Assembly (NCBI RefSeq): GCF_014077505.1
Contig: NZ_JACGWA010000009.1
Span: 1-64,000, forward strand
DNA: 64,000 nt
Direction of reading: 5' to 3'
Source: Colwellia sp. BRX10-3
Lineage (GTDB): Bacteria > Pseudomonadota > Gammaproteobacteria > Enterobacterales > Alteromonadaceae
The position numbers and the translations under genes are program-made. The notes under the pieces were generated by a model. It saw only the letters and a list, made by a program, of their open reading frames with translations. It was not told where the DNA came from and searched no databases. This document shows positions 39,193-48,423 of the stretch, one piece after another (position 1 is the stretch's first letter; each line of letters begins with the position of its first letter).

Positions 39193-39963
39193 ATGACTTT
39201 CTCTACGTTTTCAAAAATATCAATTGCAGCACTTATGATTGCTAGTACTTCCTCGTCTGCAACTATAGTGGAATTTACCACTTCACAGGGTAATTTCAAA
39301 GTTAACCTGCACGATGAAACAACGCCAGTAACCGTGGCTAATTTCCTAAAATACATTAATGATGGTGACTACAATAATACTGTTGTGCATCGTGTTGAGC
39401 CTGAATTTGTTATGCAAGCGGGTGGTTTTGAATTTTCTGGAGACTTTCCACTTAGATCTATTACAACTGATAGTGCCATTAAAAATGAACCCGTTTATTC
39501 TAATGTTCGTGGCACTATCGCTATGGCAAAAGTTGCTAATAACGAAAATAGCGCCACCAGCCAATGGTTCGTTAATTTATCAGATAATAGTGCAGGCTCT
39601 GCCTCATTAGATACGCAGAATGGTGGTTTTGCGGTTTTTGGTGAAATAATTGAAGGTATGGAAAATATTGATACCATCGCTGCTATACCTCGTTGCAACA
39701 CGATTCCAATGCCAGATTTTACTGCAGCTCAATGCTCAGATGCTAACTTTGTTCCTGGTACGGAAAACTTTGTCACTATCGAAACGGTGATAATTTTTGA
39801 TGCAACCGTCAATACTGCTGGTAACTTAGCTGCGATTAAAAACACCTCTAAAACAACAGCTCCTGAACCGACACCACCTAAATCAGCTAGTGGCGGAGGC
39901 TCTATCGCTTGGTTTAGTTTGTTTTTTACCGGCGCAATTGCATTAAGAAGACGTTTTAAATAA
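39193..39963 (+). CDS. exported cyclophilin-type peptidyl-prolyl isomerase with GlyGly-CTERM tail
   Basis: A 256-residue protein with a signal peptide and a cyclophilin domain (about 24-200: FTTSQGNFKVNLHDE, VVHRVEPEFVMQAGG, IAMAKVANNENSATSQWFVNL). The C-terminus (about 231-256) has SGGGS, a hydrophobic stretch WFSLFFTGAIAL and the basic end RRRFK. This matches the GlyGly-CTERM sorting signal handled by rhombosortase in known systems. The catalytic arginine and phenylalanine region is intact, so isomerase activity is likely in the periplasm or at the surface. No rhombosortase gene is in the window. Confidence 0.85.
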   Translation: MTFSTFSKISIAALMIASTSSSATIVEFTTSQGNFKVNLHDETTPVTVANFLKYINDGDYNNTVVHRVEPEFVMQAGGFEFSGDFPLRSITTDSAIKNEPVYSNVRGTIAMAKVANNENSATSQWFVNLSDNSAGSASLDTQNGGFAVFGEIIEGMENIDTIAAIPRCNTIPMPDFTAAQCSDANFVPGTENFVTIETVIIFDATVNTAGNLAAIKNTSKTTAPEPTPPKSASGGGSIAWFSLFFTGAIALRRRFK

Positions 39964-39972
39964 TCAGCGTTG

Positions 39973-40054
39973 CTATTACTTAAAAAAAGCTCAAAAGTAA
40001 TAACGGCAATAATACATGGACCTAAATGCTATTTTAAATAGCAACTGGGTCCAT
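39973..40054. terminator. two hairpins between convergent genes
   Basis: The first stem (TATTACTT 39974-39981 / AAGTAATA 39995-40002) lies after the cyclophilin stop. The second is larger: an outer ATGGACC / GGTCCAT (40016-40022 and 40048-40054) and an inner TGCTATTT / AAATAGCA. Neither is followed by a clear T-run, so they may terminate weakly or mark the transcript ends. Confidence 0.45.
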
Positions 40055-40055
40055 A

Positions 40056-41075
40056 TTACTCACTGATAAGATCGGCAGTAGCGCTTAATTGCCTCTCGCA
40101 CCATAAATCAATTAACAATCGCGATATCGACTCTTTTCTAGGTAGCTTCGGGCCGTCAACTTCATCGCCCCATTCATTAAACTCTGCTAATTGTTGTGCA
40201 GTAAACCAACCGGCACTGCGCAACTCCGCTTCTTCTAAACATAAATTCATACTCTGTGCTTGAGTAATAAACCCTATCATTAAAGAGTTTGGAAATGGCC
40301 AAGGTTGCGAGTCTATATAACAAACATTAGAAACTTCAATTCCTGCTTCTTCAAATACTTCTCTGGTTACAGCTTCTTCTAATGATTCACCAGGATCAAC
40401 AAATCCAGCAAGGGTTGAAAAAACTTGCTCTGGCGTTCTGTGGTGTTCAGCAAGCAAACAAACAGCAGGACCTGATTGCGGTTGATATTCGACCAACATA
40501 ATAACAGCAGGGTCAGTACGAGGAAAATGCTGTTTTTGACAACTTTCATTAACACATATTCGACGATGACCTCCATCCATAGCTTGGGTTTTCCCACCAC
40601 AACAACCACAAAACAAGGCACTTTGTTGCCAATGTATTAATGCTTTAGCATAACTTAAGACAGCTGCTTGTTGGTGATTAAGTAGTGAAATCGAGCGTCT
40701 AAAATCAATAAATTTTATATCTTCAATCGCTAGATTTACTAACCATTGCTTGATCTCAATTTCATTCATTGGTGACAGGTTGCACACGAAATGTGCTTCT
40801 TCGTTGTGATTATTGTTGGTACCTAAAAAGGTTACAGGGCTATTGTCTAAAACGTCAGTAAACAATTTTTTATTAAAGATATTGTCATTTAAACCGACAG
40901 TACTCTTTTGAGAGAAAATGCATATTTCTTGCTCAAAATAAAGAAACTTACCACGCCAAAAAAAATAGAAATGGCTATCTTCAGATGTTCGTTTATCTTG
41001 CAGCCATAGTCCATTTTTTCTTAACGTAGACGCGCGATCAAGTGGCATTTGACAAAACGTTAAACTATTATCCAT
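40056..41075 (-). CDS. nudC: NAD(H) pyrophosphatase NudC
   Basis: Nudix hydrolase that cleaves NADH/NAD+ and removes NAD caps from RNA in E. coli. The 339-residue protein has the zinc ribbon CGCCGGK...CVNESCQ and the Nudix box: G-x5-E-x7-REV-x-EE-x-GI, starting at AGFVDPGE. The NudC-specific SQPWPFPNSLMIGF follows the box. The N-terminal ~100 residues are the variable NudC domain. It converges on the cyclophilin gene. Confidence 0.93.
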   Translation of the reverse strand: MDNSLTFCQMPLDRASTLRKNGLWLQDKRTSEDSHFYFFWRGKFLYFEQEICIFSQKSTVGLNDNIFNKKLFTDVLDNSPVTFLGTNNNHNEEAHFVCNLSPMNEIEIKQWLVNLAIEDIKFIDFRRSISLLNHQQAAVLSYAKALIHWQQSALFCGCCGGKTQAMDGGHRRICVNESCQKQHFPRTDPAVIMLVEYQPQSGPAVCLLAEHHRTPEQVFSTLAGFVDPGESLEEAVTREVFEEAGIEVSNVCYIDSQPWPFPNSLMIGFITQAQSMNLCLEEAELRSAGWFTAQQLAEFNEWGDEVDGPKLPRKESISRLLIDLWCERQLSATADLISE

Positions 41076-41474
41076 ATTAATTTCCTATAAACTTATGCTG
41101 TTGATCAAATAACAATATTGTTTACAAAGTAACGACTCATTAAAAGTTAACTTTATTGTGCATTAATTTGCTTGCGACCTTTCGACTTATTTTTTGTCAC
41201 TTGGCGTTTTTTCGTTGCTTTGTTGGTGTCATCGCTTTGTAGGAATTTGAAAAACAATAATCGATAGGATCAAAAATTTTAACTTTAATTACACATCATA
41301 TTTATTATAATTTTGTATTTAAAAATACTACACATCAATAAAAATAGAGCCTTCATCACTAATAAAATTACATTTTATTTCATACCCTTATCTTTAAGTG
41401 ATTGTGTGTAAAGCATTAATATCGAATATCAAGCATGTTGAGCTTACAATTTCATTCATACTTTGATGCATCTA
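41076..41474. other. intergenic region nudC/arfB
   Basis: A 399-nt AT-rich gap. On the minus strand, 41153-41257 is a 34-codon frame opening with TTG and coding a lysine-rich peptide ending KGRKQINAQ. It has no ribosome site and may be a remnant or chance. No hairpin with a T-run, promoter or RNA gene is clear. Confidence 0.35.
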
Positions 41475-41888
41475 CTAATGGTCTACTTTGCCACGTAATA
41501 CTTTATTAGAACTTGTCTTCTTCTTTGAATCTAATCGCCTGAGGTTCGAGCCTTTTGTCGGCTTAGTAGGTCGCCTAGCTTTTTTTACAACCATTGCAGA
41601 GTTGATTAACTCTTTTAGACGCTTCAAAGCATCGTCTTTATTCATTGATTGTGTTCTAAATGATTGCGCTTTAATAATGATAATTCCATCGCTTGAGATG
41701 CGACCATCTGATAACTTTAATAATCTCGCTTTGTAGATGGCTGGTAATGAAGATCGCTTAATATCGAAACGTAAATGTATCGCCGTTTCTACTTTATTGA
41801 CTCGTTGGCCGCCATTACCAGTGGCCCTTATTCCCGTTAGCTCAACTTCCCAATCAGCGAGAATTACTGTACTCGAAATTTCTAACAT
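41475..41888 (-). CDS. arfB: alternative ribosome-rescue factor ArfB
   Basis: Peptidyl-tRNA hydrolase that frees stalled ribosomes independently of a stop codon. The 137-residue protein has the catalytic GGQ at 26-28 (GNGGQRVNKVETAIHLRFD) and the long basic C-terminal tail (KKARRPTKPTKGSNLRRLDSKKK) that enters the mRNA channel. An AAGGT ribosome site lies inside the end of the small ORF directly upstream, which is three bases away and resembles the ArfB N-terminus. Confidence 0.92.
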   Translation of the reverse strand: MLEISSTVILADWEVELTGIRATGNGGQRVNKVETAIHLRFDIKRSSLPAIYKARLLKLSDGRISSDGIIIIKAQSFRTQSMNKDDALKRLKELINSAMVVKKARRPTKPTKGSNLRRLDSKKKTSSNKVLRGKVDH

Positions 41889-41891
41889 GAT

Positions 41892-42017
41892 TTACCTTGG
41901 TGATATATATATCGATGAATAGTTTATTAAATTTTGGCCGTCGTTAGCTTGAAAGCGGATAGTATCAAAGTCCATTTTCCCGTCATAAAAAGTAACATTG
42001 TTGGAAACTTCTAGCAT
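41892..42017 (-). CDS. truncated ArfB-like ORF upstream of arfB
   Basis: A 41-codon frame starting ATG 42017, with AGAGG just upstream, and ending three bases before the arfB ATG. Its product begins MLEVSNNVTFYDGKMDFDTI and continues RFQANDGQNLINYSSIYISPR-stop in two parts. It aligns with ArfB residues 1-28 without gaps (identical M, L, E, S, V, D, I, R, N, G, Q), but the catalytic GGQ is DGQ and it ends before the core is complete. It could be a decayed duplicate or a short leader peptide coupled to arfB. Confidence 0.6.
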   Translation of the reverse strand: MLEVSNNVTFYDGKMDFDTIRFQANDGQNLINYSSIYISPR

Positions 42018-42127
42018 GAAACCTCTAATGACCTGTTGTAAAAGCAGCTATTTTAAAGGTATTTTTCTGTTATACCAAACTTAATGGTGGCTAAATCGAG
42101 CTTCAAATATAACGTAAGCATTAAAAA

Positions 42128-42150
42128 AGGAGGCTATTGCCTCCTATAAT
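42128..42150 (-). terminator. terminator of hpf
   Basis: Minus strand: AGGAGGC / GCCTCCT stem with a 4-nt loop, then TTTTT. It lies about 30 nt after the hpf stop and before the arfB upstream ORF. Confidence 0.85.
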
Positions 42151-42173
42151 AAAAAGATTAATTTACCGCCGTA

Positions 42174-42530
42174 TTAATTAAGGTTCATTTCTTGAACTAT
42201 TTCATGGGCAATTTCAGGTGCCGTTGTTTCGGGTTTGCTATGTAAATTAGCTTTTAATAAACCTTTTCGGTGTTTTAATGCCGCATCTAGTTTTTTAGCG
42301 GCTGTCGCAATTGCAGGATACATAACACTATCGTTCGCAGATACGGAAATACGACCACCCTCATATGTCGTACGGATCTCTACATTATGTTTGTGATGTT
42401 CGTGGGATAAAATAATATCTAATGATATTAAGGTTGGAAAGTGTGTCTCTATTTTTAAAAACTTCTCGTTAATATGTTCTTTGATTGAATCGGTAACGTC
42501 TACATGATGACCTGAAAGATTTATTTTCAT
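42174..42530 (-). CDS. hpf: ribosome hibernation promoting factor (short form)
   Basis: A 118-residue member of the HPF/RaiA family that binds 30S subunits in stationary phase. It starts MKINLSGHHVDVTDSIKEHI and contains KIETHFPTLISLDIILS, EIRTTYEGGRISVSANDSVMYPAI and AAKKLDAALKHRKGLL. The length and the lack of the C-terminal dimer domain mark the short HPF/YfiA type. It lies on the same strand as arfB and the GNAT gene, but with its own terminator. Confidence 0.9.
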   Translation of the reverse strand: MKINLSGHHVDVTDSIKEHINEKFLKIETHFPTLISLDIILSHEHHKHNVEIRTTYEGGRISVSANDSVMYPAIATAAKKLDAALKHRKGLLKANLHSKPETTAPEIAHEIVQEMNLN

Positions 42531-42674
42531 AGGTATTCCTTTTTATTGGTTACTCATTAATAATACTTGGGCCTAAATGTTAAAAACGCAAGTTAATTGC
42601 AGTAAATTTTACAATTAATTTAATTAAAGCCTTCTAGTCAGCTTATGCTCAACTGGTGAGCTATATTACAAAAT

Positions 42675-43184
42675 TTACGACGAGTTAAGATCAAACAACA
42701 TAACTGTTTTATTGTTTTCCGCTAAGATTATGTTTTTATTAAAACTAAAGCCTAGCCTTTGCAATAAGGTTTTAGACGCTTCGTTATCTGGATTACAAAT
42801 TGCTTGCAGATGTTTAAGTGCTAGCCGATTATTTGCATAGTTAATTACCCCTAGTGCCGATTCATAACCATATCCTTGTCGACAATACTGAGTTAAAAAT
42901 GCGAAACCAATTTCTGGATGGTCAATGCCATCTCTTTTGATTAAACCCGATACACCAATGGCTTGTTCATCATCTTTTTTAACACAACAGTACAAGCTAA
43001 AACCCAGATCTTGCTGCATAGTTAATGGGCCATTGCTGATATAATTTAGTGCATCTTGCAGGTTTCGTACGGCTTTATCCCCAATATTTTTAATAAATGA
43101 CTCTTCGTTTAATAATGCTAAAATCATCTCTGCATCACTATGATTAAGTAGTCGTAATTTCAATCTAGTAGTATCTAAAATCAA
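42675..43184 (-). CDS. GNAT acetyltransferase of the RimJ/RimL type
   Basis: A 169-residue N-acetyltransferase. The acetyl-CoA binding motif region is QYCRQGYGYESALGVINYA, followed by LKHLQAICNPDNEASKTLLQRLGF, which is characteristic of RimJ/RimL-like proteins that acetylate protein N-termini or small molecules. The start MILDTTRLKLRLLNHSDAEM is typical of the group. The substrate is unknown. Its own promoter probably lies in the 266-nt gap upstream. Confidence 0.8.
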   Translation of the reverse strand: MILDTTRLKLRLLNHSDAEMILALLNEESFIKNIGDKAVRNLQDALNYISNGPLTMQQDLGFSLYCCVKKDDEQAIGVSGLIKRDGIDHPEIGFAFLTQYCRQGYGYESALGVINYANNRLALKHLQAICNPDNEASKTLLQRLGFSFNKNIILAENNKTVMLFDLNSS

Positions 43185-43450
43185 ATTACCTCCAAATGTT
43201 AATGCTCACTAATTGACTTAAAATATAACGTCAAAAACACCAAAATAGAGTTTAAGCATAATATTTTTAACTAGGCTTTTGAAGTAAGTATTCTAAAATA
43301 ATCCATACATATATATCGTCGGTAATATAAACGTTTGTTTACTGGATTAAATCGACAAAACTATTAAACAAAAAGCGCATTTATTAATATGATTCGGTTA
43401 TAATCCCTCTTCAGTTATTATTTGTGTTCGGTCATATAAGAGATTTTTGA

Positions 43451-44554
43451 ATGTTTGATGATATACGCCCTTATCGTGATGATGAGGTAGTTGCCGTAAT
43501 CGAAAAGTTAATTAATGAAAAAGGCTTACAAGCTTCGATTGCCAGTTTAAAAATGCCACGCTTATATCAAGCCCTGCCTAAACTTGCCTGTACAATTGTA
43601 AAATGGTCTTTGAAATTTCGCGTACAAAAATTTCACAATATTGAACAAATTCAAATTGAAGTCGCAAAGTACTTACATCATTTAATCAAAAAAAGCACTG
43701 CCGGTTTCAGCTATAGCGGCATGAATAATTTTGACAACACTAAGCCTGCACTCTTTATTAGTAATCACCGTGATATTGTTTTAGACGTAGCCTTGGTGAA
43801 CTTAGCTTTATACAAAAGTGGTATCAATACCGTAGAAGCGGCAGTAGGCGATAATTTGCTGCATCAGCCTTGGGTGGCTGATTTAATGCGCATTAACAAA
43901 AGTTTTATTGTTAAACGCAGTGAAGAAAATAAACGCGCGATGCTTAAGGCGTCAAAGCAATTGTCTGCCTATATTCATGATACGGTAGCTAACCGTCAGC
44001 AAAACATTTGGATAGCACAACGTGAAGGCCGAGCAAAAGACGGGATAGACAAAACTAATTCAGCGTTAATTTCTATGCTATTACTCAACAAAGATAAGCA
44101 AACCCCAATAGCGGATTACCTAGCAGAAATTAACATAGTACCGGTATCAATTTCCTATGAATTTGACCCTTGTGATACCGACAAAGCAATCGAACTTGCT
44201 GAAAAAGAAGCCACCGGCAGTTATCAAAAACAAGAAGGTGAAGATTTAAAAAGTATTACACAGGGGTTAATTGGGCAAAAAGGCCGAGTACATATTGAGT
44301 TTTGTCAGCCAATACAAGGTGAGTACGCCGACAGTAAAGCTATCGCCGCCGCCATCGATAAAGCAATTATCAGTAACTATAAATTATACGACAGTAACCT
44401 AGTAGCGCACGCAAAGCTTAATCAACAACAAACTGACAATACTGTGCTTGAACAACTTAACAAACGCATGGAAAACCTTACAATAGAGCAGCAACACTGG
44501 TTATTAACTATGTATGCTAACCCTGTTGCTGCCAAGCAACACCTGCAACCATAA
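43451..44554 (+). CDS. PlsC-like glycerolipid acyltransferase family protein
   Basis: A 367-residue protein with the acyltransferase motif NHRDIVLD (the NHx4D pattern) near residue 113 and a later WIAQREGRAKDG, resembling motifs I and III of the PlsC group. The C-terminal ~140 residues form a family-specific extension with an amphipathic region. No membrane helix is obvious, so it is probably peripheral. Known relatives acylate lysophosphatidic acid or other lipids. The exact reaction is not assigned. A strong terminator follows. Confidence 0.7.
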   Translation: MFDDIRPYRDDEVVAVIEKLINEKGLQASIASLKMPRLYQALPKLACTIVKWSLKFRVQKFHNIEQIQIEVAKYLHHLIKKSTAGFSYSGMNNFDNTKPALFISNHRDIVLDVALVNLALYKSGINTVEAAVGDNLLHQPWVADLMRINKSFIVKRSEENKRAMLKASKQLSAYIHDTVANRQQNIWIAQREGRAKDGIDKTNSALISMLLLNKDKQTPIADYLAEINIVPVSISYEFDPCDTDKAIELAEKEATGSYQKQEGEDLKSITQGLIGQKGRVHIEFCQPIQGEYADSKAIAAAIDKAIISNYKLYDSNLVAHAKLNQQQTDNTVLEQLNKRMENLTIEQQHWLLTMYANPVAAKQHLQP

Positions 44555-44606
44555 ACAACATCTCATTCAACTAAGACCGATCTAAAAGTCGTCATTTTTA
44601 AGCTAA

Positions 44607-44639
44607 AAAAAGCCGTATTAATTAAATACGGCTTTTTGG
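44607..44639 (+). terminator. terminator of the acyltransferase gene
   Basis: A 12-bp stem (AAAAAGCCGTAT / ATACGGCTTTTT) with a loop closed by one more T-A pair, then T-rich sequence. It lies about 50 nt after the stop and could also serve the converging M18 gene. Confidence 0.82.
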
Positions 44640-44691
44640 TTTTTATCTGACACCTATACAAGAACGGGACAAAATCAATTAAATTTTATTA

Positions 44692-46128
44692 CTATTTTTC
44701 TTGATAAAACGCTGACATCGCTTTGTACAATGAATACAAATCAACTTTTGAGCCAACGGCATAAGGCGAATGTATAGATAAAATCGGAATACCAAAATCA
44801 ATAACCTCCATATTATCATTGGATAAATCACTGCCAATCGTACCGCCAGAAGCTTTACCTTTATAAGTCGATGTTTGCCATTTAATATCAGCATTATCTA
44901 AGTAATTGCGCGTCCACGCCATATACTCAGAGTTAGCATTAAAACCACCGCCATAAAGCTTTAAGTTAACACCATTGCCCAAACGAGGGGCATTACCTAG
45001 TTCCCATACATTTGACCACGTTGGATTAACACCCGGATTTACATCCGCAGATATAACTTTGGTATTGCGTAAAACTTTACGTAATTGATAGTCGTTATAA
45101 CTATCGCCCTTTTGGTTGTGCAGTAAGCCACTAATTAAATCGACTAAATAGGTAGAACTCGCACCTGTGTTGTTGATGTTACCCACTTCTTCGTTATCAA
45201 CTAAATAAGCAATAGAAGTATATTCTGGTGTTTTTTGTTCAGTTAAGGCTTTAACAGCGGCTATTGAAGACGCTTTATCATCTTGCCCGTATGCGGCAAT
45301 CATGCTGCGGTCAAAACCAACATCGCGAGGTTTGGTGGCAGGTACTAAAGCAAGCTCAGCTGAAACTAAATCTTCAACTGAAATATCATATTCTGACTTT
45401 AAATAGTCACTCACCTGATCTTTGATTTTTTTATCTAATTCTGGCTTGGCAGCGACGATAATATCGAGTTCTTCTTTGCCAATAACATCGCGACTGGTGC
45501 GCTTCCGATTAGGAGAGTCAACATGTGGAGCAAGATCTGTTACCAAAAAGATAGGATCATTTTCATCAAAGCCGACTGAAATATTTACCGTAGTACCATC
45601 TTTTTTATCCACTCTGCCCACTAAGGCTAAAGGAATATTAACCCATTGATAGGTTTTAATGCCGCCATGAATATAAGTTTGAAACATAGCAAACTTTTCT
45701 TTTTCGAACAATGGTCGACCTTTAAGCTCAAGACGCGGGGCATCAATGTGTGCGCCAACAATACGCGTACCTTGTTCTAGCGGCTTTTTACCGATAACCA
45801 TCAGGGTAATGGTACGATCACGATTAACATCGTAAAAGCGCGCACCTGGCTTTAATTTACTTTTTTCGGTTAACTTTTTAAAACCTTGTTTTTTAACCCG
45901 TTTAACGGTCTCTGTAACAAAGGTTAATTCCGTGGGTACCTTATAAATATAATCTTTATATTCAGTCGCATAGCGCTCAACCGCTTTCAGTTCTTTAGCA
46001 CTTAAGTTTAACCAGCTAGATGGAGATTCTACCTTAGTATTAGCTTCTGCTGCTTGAACAAAGCTAGTTTTTGAAAACGTCAGCGCACTGACAATAGCGA
46101 TAGTAGTTAATGATTTAGTTAGATTCAT
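44692..46128 (-). CDS. exported M18-family aminopeptidase
   Basis: Zinc aminopeptidase of 478 residues in the M18 (aspartyl aminopeptidase/aminopeptidase I) family. GAHIDAPRLELKGRPL and DNEEVGN carry metal ligands and the catalytic region, and IPILSIHSPYAVG is near the C-terminus. The ATG at 46128 is chosen because it starts a clear signal peptide (MNLTKSLTTIAIVSALTFS, ending near VQAAEA). An upstream frame extension has no such feature. M18 enzymes are usually cytosolic, so the export signal is unusual. The ribosome site is weak. Confidence 0.85.
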   Translation of the reverse strand: MNLTKSLTTIAIVSALTFSKTSFVQAAEANTKVESPSSWLNLSAKELKAVERYATEYKDYIYKVPTELTFVTETVKRVKKQGFKKLTEKSKLKPGARFYDVNRDRTITLMVIGKKPLEQGTRIVGAHIDAPRLELKGRPLFEKEKFAMFQTYIHGGIKTYQWVNIPLALVGRVDKKDGTTVNISVGFDENDPIFLVTDLAPHVDSPNRKRTSRDVIGKEELDIIVAAKPELDKKIKDQVSDYLKSEYDISVEDLVSAELALVPATKPRDVGFDRSMIAAYGQDDKASSIAAVKALTEQKTPEYTSIAYLVDNEEVGNINNTGASSTYLVDLISGLLHNQKGDSYNDYQLRKVLRNTKVISADVNPGVNPTWSNVWELGNAPRLGNGVNLKLYGGGFNANSEYMAWTRNYLDNADIKWQTSTYKGKASGGTIGSDLSNDNMEVIDFGIPILSIHSPYAVGSKVDLYSLYKAMSAFYQEK

Positions 46129-46371
46129 AGCAATATAAATAATGATAATCTCAGATAAAAGGCGTGCACCATCATAAAAGCTAACAATATCAACTGACAA
46201 GCTTTATTCGATAAGTAGTGCTTTTAAAGCTATAAATGCCATGAAAACAATCATTACCTGCAGAATATGACGACGTTTAAAAAACTAAGCTCTGATCAGA
46301 ATAAGAAAAAAAATTTATCGATATTCAATTTCGGATAATAAAGCATCCAAAATTGAGCTTAATTTGATACT

Positions 46372-46689
46372 TTACACTGTTAGAAGGTATCGACTTAAAA
46401 CAAAAGTAATTAACCCAATAAACATGGTCAAGTAGATACTTTTACTTTTTGCCGCAGCGATTACCGCAAACGTTGCGGCAATTAAATAAGGGTTATTCAG
46501 CGACACATTTAACTCGCCCTGTTGAATAAAAATAATAGGCACCCAAATAGCGGTTAATACCGCCGGTGCGCTAAAACTTAACAGCTTTGCCATTTTGGCC
46601 CCCAAGCATACAGGTAAACGTGGGTGAATAAATAGATAGCGCGTGGTAAACGTAATCAGTGCCATCAAGAAAATAGTCAGTAATGTCAT
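46372..46689 (-). CDS. azlD: AzlD-family branched-chain amino acid exporter subunit
   Basis: A 105-residue membrane protein with about three hydrophobic helices and the N-terminal signature TFTTRYLFIHPRLPVCLG of AzlD. It overlaps the end of azlC by 4 nt. Together with AzlC it forms the exporter for branched-chain amino acids (and analogues) in the inner membrane. There is no Lrp-type regulator gene next to it. Confidence 0.85.
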   Translation of the reverse strand: MTLLTIFLMALITFTTRYLFIHPRLPVCLGAKMAKLLSFSAPAVLTAIWVPIIFIQQGELNVSLNNPYLIAATFAVIAAAKSKSIYLTMFIGLITFVLSRYLLTV

Positions 46690-47444
46690 GTGCTGTCCTT
46701 AACTGACGGGCTTAATGTATTATTGTCATCATCTTTAGTATTTTTATGTTGAAAGCGGTCAGTAAGATAACCACAGTACATTGCAATTAATGCCGCGGCC
46801 ACTAAATCCAATTCAAACTGCATTAGCTTAAATAGCACAGATAATAGCGCGGCAACAATTACAGTAACCAAAATAGGTAAGTTAATTATGGTTGGAATAA
46901 CTAAAGCAATAAAAGTTACAGCAATAGCAAAGTCTAAACCTAAATGGGTTAAATCGGGTAAATAACTGCCGGCAATAACGCCTGTCACATTCCATAACAA
47001 CCAAAACACGTAAAAGCTTCCGCCCGCCACTACGGCATATATTAATCTCAACTGCCCAACAAAAGACTTGCTATGACTCGACAAGGCAAATAATTCATCC
47101 GTCAATAAAAAACCCAGCCCATATCGCCACTTTGTTGGTAAAATTTTTAATTTATCGCGCAGTGCCAAACCATACAAAAAGTGTCGCGAGCTAATAATAA
47201 AAGTGGTAAACAAAATAGTGGCCAATGAGGCATTATTCGCAATTAATTCAATAGCAACCAACTGAGCAGAACCAGCAAATACGACGAGTGGCATTAAAAT
47301 AGCTTCGAGGGCAGAAAAATCACGCTGAATAGCTAAAGATCCGCACAGAATCCCCCAAGGCAAAACTGCTAGATTGAGGGGTAACATGTCTAAAAAGCCT
47401 TTTTTCGCCATTAACAAACGAGCTTTTTTCTTGGTGAGAGCCAT
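46686..47444 (-). CDS. azlC: AzlC-family branched-chain amino acid exporter
   Basis: A 252-residue membrane protein with about six helices. LPLNLAVLPWGILCGSLAIQ and STRHFLYG-like SSRHFLYGLALRD are family features of AzlC/YgaZ. It precedes azlD, with a translational overlap (ATGA-type). The predicted role is export of excess branched-chain amino acids. Confidence 0.88.
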   Translation of the reverse strand: MALTKKKARLLMAKKGFLDMLPLNLAVLPWGILCGSLAIQRDFSALEAILMPLVVFAGSAQLVAIELIANNASLATILFTTFIISSRHFLYGLALRDKLKILPTKWRYGLGFLLTDELFALSSHSKSFVGQLRLIYAVVAGGSFYVFWLLWNVTGVIAGSYLPDLTHLGLDFAIAVTFIALVIPTIINLPILVTVIVAALLSVLFKLMQFELDLVAAALIAMYCGYLTDRFQHKNTKDDDNNTLSPSVKDST

Positions 47445-47556
47445 TAATTATAAACCTTAGATATGTGTCTGACTAAACCGTAAACTTTACTTTTACTTTC
47501 AATTAACTGAGCGGTAAACACCTCAATTAATTGAAAGCATAGCAAAGTGAAGAAGC

Positions 47557-47584
47557 AAAAAAGAGGCTTAATTGCCTCTTTTTA
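47557..47584 (-). terminator. terminator of the comEC-kdsB operon
   Basis: A 10-bp perfect stem (AAAAAGAGGC / GCCTCTTTTT) with a 6-nt loop, just after kdsB on the minus strand. It separates this operon from azlCD, which is on the same strand. Confidence 0.85.
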
Positions 47585-47601
47585 TACTCATTTTTTTGGC
47601 G

Positions 47602-48366
47602 TTATAAACTTTTTGCGTAAGCGCGCGCTTTTTCTAAATCTTCTGGGGTGTCAACGCCTTCAACTTCTAGAGGTGTTTTCGCGACGGCTACATGAATTTT
47701 CTCACCTTGCCAAAGCACCCGTAGTTGCTCTAATGACTCTACTTGCTCTAGCTGGCTAGCTGGCCATTGTACATAATCTTTAATAAAACCGGCACGATAA
47801 GCATAGATACCAATATGGCGCAGGTAGAAGTCACCAATAGCATCAATGTTGTCATTATTTAGGAAGCGTTCACGATCGTAAGGAATAGTCGCACGACTAA
47901 AATACAAGGCATAGCCATTTTTATCACATAACACTTTAACCGCATTAGGGTTTAATGCTTCTTCAACATTATCAATTTTCATCGCTAAAGTTGCCATACG
48001 CGCTTGGTTTTGGCTTGATAGGTTATCAGCAACTTGGGCTATATTTTCAACCGGAATAAAAGGTTCATCCCCTTGTACATTAACAATGACTTGTTGATCA
48101 GAAAAATGATAAGTTTGCATTACCTCTGCAAGACGTTCAGTTCCCGACTGATGATCAGCACGGGTTTTACACACCTCGCCACCAAAGCTTTTGACCACAC
48201 GGGCAACTTCATCGTTATCAGTCGCCACAATAACTTGCTCAGCGCCACTGGCTAAAGCTTTTTCCACAACCCATTGGATCATTGGCTTACCAGCAATATC
48301 AGCGAGTACCTTACCCGGTAAACGTGATGACTCAAATCGTGCAGGGATCACTACCACAAACGACAT
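47602..48366 (-). CDS. kdsB: 3-deoxy-manno-octulosonate cytidylyltransferase
   Basis: Activates KDO as CMP-KDO for the lipopolysaccharide inner core. The 254-residue protein has the nucleotidyltransferase start [18 protein letters not shown], followed by QGDEPFI (the metal site), and VATLAMKI in the family form. It is the last gene of comEC-msbA-lpxK-ycaR-kdsB, the same order as in E. coli. Confidence 0.95.
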   Translation of the reverse strand: MSFVVVIPARFESSRLPGKVLADIAGKPMIQWVVEKALASGAEQVIVATDNDEVARVVKSFGGEVCKTRADHQSGTERLAEVMQTYHFSDQQVIVNVQGDEPFIPVENIAQVADNLSSQNQARMATLAMKIDNVEEALNPNAVKVLCDKNGYALYFSRATIPYDRERFLNNDNIDAIGDFYLRHIGIYAYRAGFIKDYVQWPASQLEQVESLEQLRVLWQGEKIHVAVAKTPLEVEGVDTPEDLEKARAYAKSL

Positions 48367-48423
48367 AAAAACCTCATTAAACTTGTTTTTCTAGGAACGC
48401 TATGACTAATATCAATGAAAAAG

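Noticed and set aside
41153-41257. 34-codon lysine-rich frame between nudC and arfB
   Set aside because: Only a TTG start, no ribosome site, and a length that occurs by chance in AT-rich DNA. It could be the end of a lost gene, but that cannot be shown.
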